From: Desulfovibrio sp. X2
Lineage (GTDB): Bacteria; Desulfobacterota; Desulfovibrionia; Desulfovibrionales; Desulfovibrionaceae
Assembly (NCBI RefSeq): GCF_000422205.1
Contig: NZ_ATHV01000018.1
Location: forward strand, 40,401 to 104,400
Direction of reading: 5' to 3'
Length of the DNA: 64,000 bases
The position numbers and the translations under genes are program-made. The notes under the pieces are model-generated. The model ran no database searches, was not told the DNA's origin, and saw nothing but the letters and a program-made list of their open reading frames with translations. Every line of letters starts with the position of its first letter. Position 1 is the first letter of the stretch. Positions 61,069 through 64,000 of this stretch are shown here, one piece after another.

Positions 61069-61105
61069 GCCTTTTTCCGAAAAAACCTCCCCAAATCCTC
61101 CGTTT

Positions 61106-61121
61106 TGTCGTCCGGCCGACA
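61106..61121 (+). promoter_or_regulatory. CooA-type operator upstream of cooS
   Basis: TGTCGTCCGGCCGACA is a perfect 5-6-5 inverted repeat matching the known CooA pattern TGTC(A/G)-N6-(C/T)GACA. It lies in the 162-bp cooA-cooS gap. A possible -10, GAATAT at 61164-61169, would place the site about 61 bp upstream of the start, a class I activator distance. Confidence 0.75.
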
Positions 61122-61230
61122 GACGCGCTTCCCTTCCCGCGATACCCCGACAAGCATGGAATGGAATATGGCCGCGCCGCGTGGCGGGAAGCGGCGAGGT
61201 CCCTGTGGCCCCGCGTGATGGAGGTGTGTC

Positions 61231-63114
61231 GTGACCGAGATCGAAATGAACATCGAAAGCCTGACTATCTGCGACGACGCGCGGCAGATGCTGCGCAAGG
61301 CCAAGGCCGAGGGCATCGAGACGGTCTGGGACCGTCTGGCCGGGCAGAAGCACTGCACCTTCTGCGAGCAGGGGCTCTCCTGCCAGAAGTGCGTCATGGG
61401 CCCCTGCCGGATCGTCGCCAAGGGCGGCAAGGTCAAGCTCGGCGTCTGCGGAGCCGACGCCGACCTGACCGTGGCCCGCAACTTCGGCCGCTTCATCGCC
61501 GCCGGATCGGCCTCGCACTCCGACCACGGCCGCGACGTGATCGAGACCCTCGCCGCCGTGGCCGAGGGCACCACGCGCGACTTCGAGGTGCGCGACGAGC
61601 AGAAGCTCGCCCGCCTCGCCGGCGAGCTCGGCATCGCCACCGAGGGCAAGGAGCCCAAGGCCCTGGCCGGAGAGCTCTGCGCGCTTCTCTACCAGGACTT
61701 CTGCTCGCGCTCCAAGGAGCTCTCCTTCGTCAGGCGCCTGCCCGAAAAACGCCGCGCCCTGTGGAACAAGCTCGGCATCACCCCGCGCGGCATCGACCGC
61801 GAAGTGGTGGAGATGATGCACCGCACCCACATGGGCGTGGACAGCGATCCCGTGAGCATCTGCCTGCACGCCGCGCGCACCGCGCTCTCCGACGGCTGGG
61901 GCGGCTCCATGATCGCCACCGAGCTCTCGGACATCCTCTTCGGCACCCCCACGCCGCGCGCCTCCCAGGTCAACCTCGGCGTTCTGAAAAAGGACCAGAT
62001 CAACATCCTGCTGCACGGCCACAGCCCCATCGTCTCCGAGACCATCCTGGCGGCCGCGCGCTCGCCCGAGATGATCGCCAAGGCCAAGGCCGCCGGGGCC
62101 GCGGGCATCAACGTGGCGGGGCTTTGCTGCACCGGCAACGAGGTGCTCATGCGCCAGGGCGTGCCCATGGCCGGAAACCACCTCATGACCGAGCTCGCCC
62201 TGGTCACCGGCGCCGTGGAACTCATGGTCGTGGACTACCAGTGCATCATGCCGAGCCTGCCGCACATCGCCTCGTGCTACCACACCCGCTTCGTCACCAC
62301 CTCGGACAAGGCCCACTTCCCCGGCGCCACCCACGTGGACTTCCACTTCGACAACGCCGGCGCCAAGGCCCGCGAGGTCGTGGAGCTGGCCATCGAGGCC
62401 TTCGCGGGCCGCGACCCGGGACGCGTGGACATCCCCGGCACGCCCGTGGAGATCATGACCGGCTTCTCCAACGAGGCCGTGCTCGCCGCCCTGGGTGGCA
62501 CCCTGGACCCGCTCATCGACGCGCTCAAGTCCGGCGCCGTCCGCGGCGTGGCCGCCATCGTCGGCTGCAACAACCCCAAGCAGCAGCACGACTACAGCCA
62601 CGTGACCCTGGCCAGGGAACTCATCAAGAAGAACATCCTCGTCGTGGCCACCGGCTGCGCCACCGTGGCCCTGGGCAAGGCCGGGCTCCTCGTGCCCGCC
62701 GGCGCGGACCAGGCGGGCGAAGGCCTGCGCGGCGTGTGCAACGCCCTCGGCATCCCGCCCGTCCTGCACGTCGGCAGCTGCGTGGACAACTCGCGCATCA
62801 TCCACCTCTGCGCCCTGCTCGCCAACGCCCTCGGACTGGACATCTCCGACCTGCCCGTGGCCGCCAGCGCGCCCGAGTGGTACTCGGAAAAAGCCGCCGC
62901 CATCGGCCTCTACGCCGTGGCCTCCGGCGTCTACACCCACCTCGGACTGCCCCCGAACATCCTGGGCAGCGAGATGGTCACCAAGCTGGCCCTGGAAGGC
63001 CTCGAGGACGTCGTGGGTGCCAGCTTCGCCGTGGAGATCGACCCCGTGGCCGCGGCCGGGCTCATGGACGCGCGCATCTCGGCCAAGCGCACCGCCCTCG
63101 GCCTGTCCGCCTGA
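61231..63114 (+). CDS. cooS: Ni-Fe carbon monoxide dehydrogenase catalytic subunit
   Basis: A 627-residue CODH oxidising CO to CO2. D-cluster cysteines Cys42 and Cys45 (CTFC) have the CxxC spacing of the Desulfovibrio vulgaris enzyme, where a [2Fe-2S] cluster is bound, not the CX7C of Rhodospirillum. The B cluster uses Cys51, 54, 59 and 73. C-cluster ligands are seen in HGHSP, AGLCCTGNEV, DYQCIMPS, VGCNNPK, TGCATVAL and GSCVDNSR. GTG 61231 has GGAGG upstream. No cooF or hydrogenase gene follows in this window. Confidence 0.97.
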   Translation: MTEIEMNIESLTICDDARQMLRKAKAEGIETVWDRLAGQKHCTFCEQGLSCQKCVMGPCRIVAKGGKVKLGVCGADADLTVARNFGRFIAAGSASHSDHGRDVIETLAAVAEGTTRDFEVRDEQKLARLAGELGIATEGKEPKALAGELCALLYQDFCSRSKELSFVRRLPEKRRALWNKLGITPRGIDREVVEMMHRTHMGVDSDPVSICLHAARTALSDGWGGSMIATELSDILFGTPTPRASQVNLGVLKKDQINILLHGHSPIVSETILAAARSPEMIAKAKAAGAAGINVAGLCCTGNEVLMRQGVPMAGNHLMTELALVTGAVELMVVDYQCIMPSLPHIASCYHTRFVTTSDKAHFPGATHVDFHFDNAGAKAREVVELAIEAFAGRDPGRVDIPGTPVEIMTGFSNEAVLAALGGTLDPLIDALKSGAVRGVAAIVGCNNPKQQHDYSHVTLARELIKKNILVVATGCATVALGKAGLLVPAGADQAGEGLRGVCNALGIPPVLHVGSCVDNSRIIHLCALLANALGLDISDLPVAASAPEWYSEKAAAIGLYAVASGVYTHLGLPPNILGSEMVTKLALEGLEDVVGASFAVEIDPVAAAGLMDARISAKRTALGLSA

Positions 63115-63176
63115 CGCACCAGCCCCGGCCCGGGACGCGCCCGCGTCCCGGGCCGATTCCGATACAGGAGGACGCC

Positions 63177-63962
63177 ATGAAACTCGCATTCGCCGGAAAA
63201 GGCGGCGTGGGCAAGACCACCCTCGCGGCCTGGATGGGCGACTACCTCGCCCGGCAGGGCCGCGACGTCTGGCTGGTGGACGCGGACACCGCGCTCTCCC
63301 TCGGCCGTGCCTGCGGCCTGGAACGCGCCGACCTCCCCACCCCGCTCATCGAACGCGAAGACCTCGTGCGGGAACGCATCGGCGAAGGCATGATGCACCT
63401 GAACCCCGACGTCTCCGACCTGCCCGAGAACCTCGCCGTGGACCTGCCGCCCGTCACCCCCGCACCCGGTGACGCCGCCAGGCCCGGACGCCGCCGCCTG
63501 CTGCTCATGGGCTCCGTGGCCGGGGCCGGAGGCGGCTGCGCCTGCTCCGCCAACGCCCTGCTCAAGGCGCTCCTCGCCCACCTCGTGCTCGACCGCGACA
63601 CCTGGCTGCTCGTGGACCTCGAGGCGGGCGTCGAACACCTCGGACGCGGCACCGTCAGCGGCGTGGACGGACTCGTCGTGGTCAGCGACCCGAGCCGCCG
63701 CGGACTCGAAACCGGCGCCGAGGTCGGCCGCATGGCCGCGGACCTCGGCCTCGCTCGCCAGGTCCTCGTGGTCAACCGCCTGCGCGGCGGCGCCCGGCGC
63801 GTCCCCAACCTGCCCGGCCTGCCCACGAACGTCCTGGCCTCCCCGCCCCTCGAAGGGCTCGAAGACCGCCAGCTCGACTCCCCCTCCGTCCTCGGCCTGC
63901 CCGAACAGGCCGCCGTCGACACCCTCTGCGCCGGAATCCTGGAGGCGGTCGGCAAGGCGTAG
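63177..63962 (+). CDS. cooC: CooC-type nickel-insertion ATPase
   Basis: A 261-residue MinD/SIMIBI ATPase that matures CODH by nickel insertion. The P-loop is GKGGVGKTT (about residues 7-15), with DADT (about 36-39) as switch motif, and GGCACSANALLKALL provides the CxC pair used for metal binding in the dimer. The ATG at 63177 has AGGAGGACGCC upstream, 62 bp after cooS, so they are co-transcribed. Only 38 bp of sequence follows. Confidence 0.93.
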   Translation: MKLAFAGKGGVGKTTLAAWMGDYLARQGRDVWLVDADTALSLGRACGLERADLPTPLIEREDLVRERIGEGMMHLNPDVSDLPENLAVDLPPVTPAPGDAARPGRRRLLLMGSVAGAGGGCACSANALLKALLAHLVLDRDTWLLVDLEAGVEHLGRGTVSGVDGLVVVSDPSRRGLETGAEVGRMAADLGLARQVLVVNRLRGGARRVPNLPGLPTNVLASPPLEGLEDRQLDSPSVLGLPEQAAVDTLCAGILEAVGKA

Positions 63963-64000
63963 GATGCCTCCGGCGGGCAGGGAGGGGGCTGCGCACCCCC

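Noticed and set aside
59940..63176. A very long plus-strand open frame running into cooC
   Set aside because: Only the last part (63177-63962) is a real protein; upstream it is an out-of-frame reading of cooA and cooS.

Overview
The window reads as chromosome of a high-G+C sulfate-reducing deltaproteobacterium of the Desulfovibrionaceae type. The main reasons are a cooA-cooS-cooC carbon monoxide module whose CooS carries the CxxC D-cluster spacing known from Desulfovibrio vulgaris, a CooA resembling the Carboxydothermus protein, and a P2/HP1-like prophage in a tRNA-Thr gene. Species identity cannot be settled from sequence alone.

Host left flank (1-6643). On the minus strand are the N-terminal part of a ferric-reductase-like membrane protein, a small membrane protein and a family 2 glycosyltransferase. 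Plus-strand genes encode a second glycosyltransferase-like protein and CheV. A 2-Cys peroxiredoxin with a His/Cys-rich tail lies on the minus strand, followed by a PIN-PhoH ATPase, a small unknown gene and tRNA-Thr(CGT).

Prophage (6644-40479). A 33.8-kb element is bounded by a 46-bp direct repeat of the 3' part of the tRNA gene. Left to right it holds: repeat-rich attachment-arm DNA; a membrane-anchored WYL protein; a Bro-N antirepressor operon; HicAB plus a solitary HicB-like protein; an Ogr late activator; P2-like head genes (Q and P on minus, O-N-M-L on plus); an HP1/P2-like contractile tail with embedded lysis cassette; a Com-like zinc protein with a DNA methyltransferase; a repressor with palindromic operators; CII-like, primase-helicase and small early genes; and excisionase plus tyrosine integrase beside attR. 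A 17-bp operator, TAGGGC-N5-GCCCTA, recurs at the promoters of the WYL, Bro-N and CII-like operons and beside the repressor gene, which suggests one lysogeny regulon.

Host right flank (40480-64000). Here are a GAF protein with a histidine-phosphotransfer-like domain, a YkgJ-type cysteine cluster protein, a large hybrid histidine kinase and a PEP-synthase-like protein. A tightly packed five-gene minus-strand operon (49156-59922) follows. It encodes a PilZ-fused processive glycosyltransferase, a membrane-anchored NodB-like protein with a damaged motif, a 1617-residue TPR/deacetylase-like/outer-membrane-barrel protein, a GH18-like lipoprotein and a secreted deacetylase. Together these look like a complete synthase-dependent exopolysaccharide export system under direct c-di-GMP control, analogous to Pga but with a different architecture. 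The window ends with cooA, a CooA-type palindrome, cooS and cooC.

All calls rest on reading translations and motifs by eye; no database search was run.
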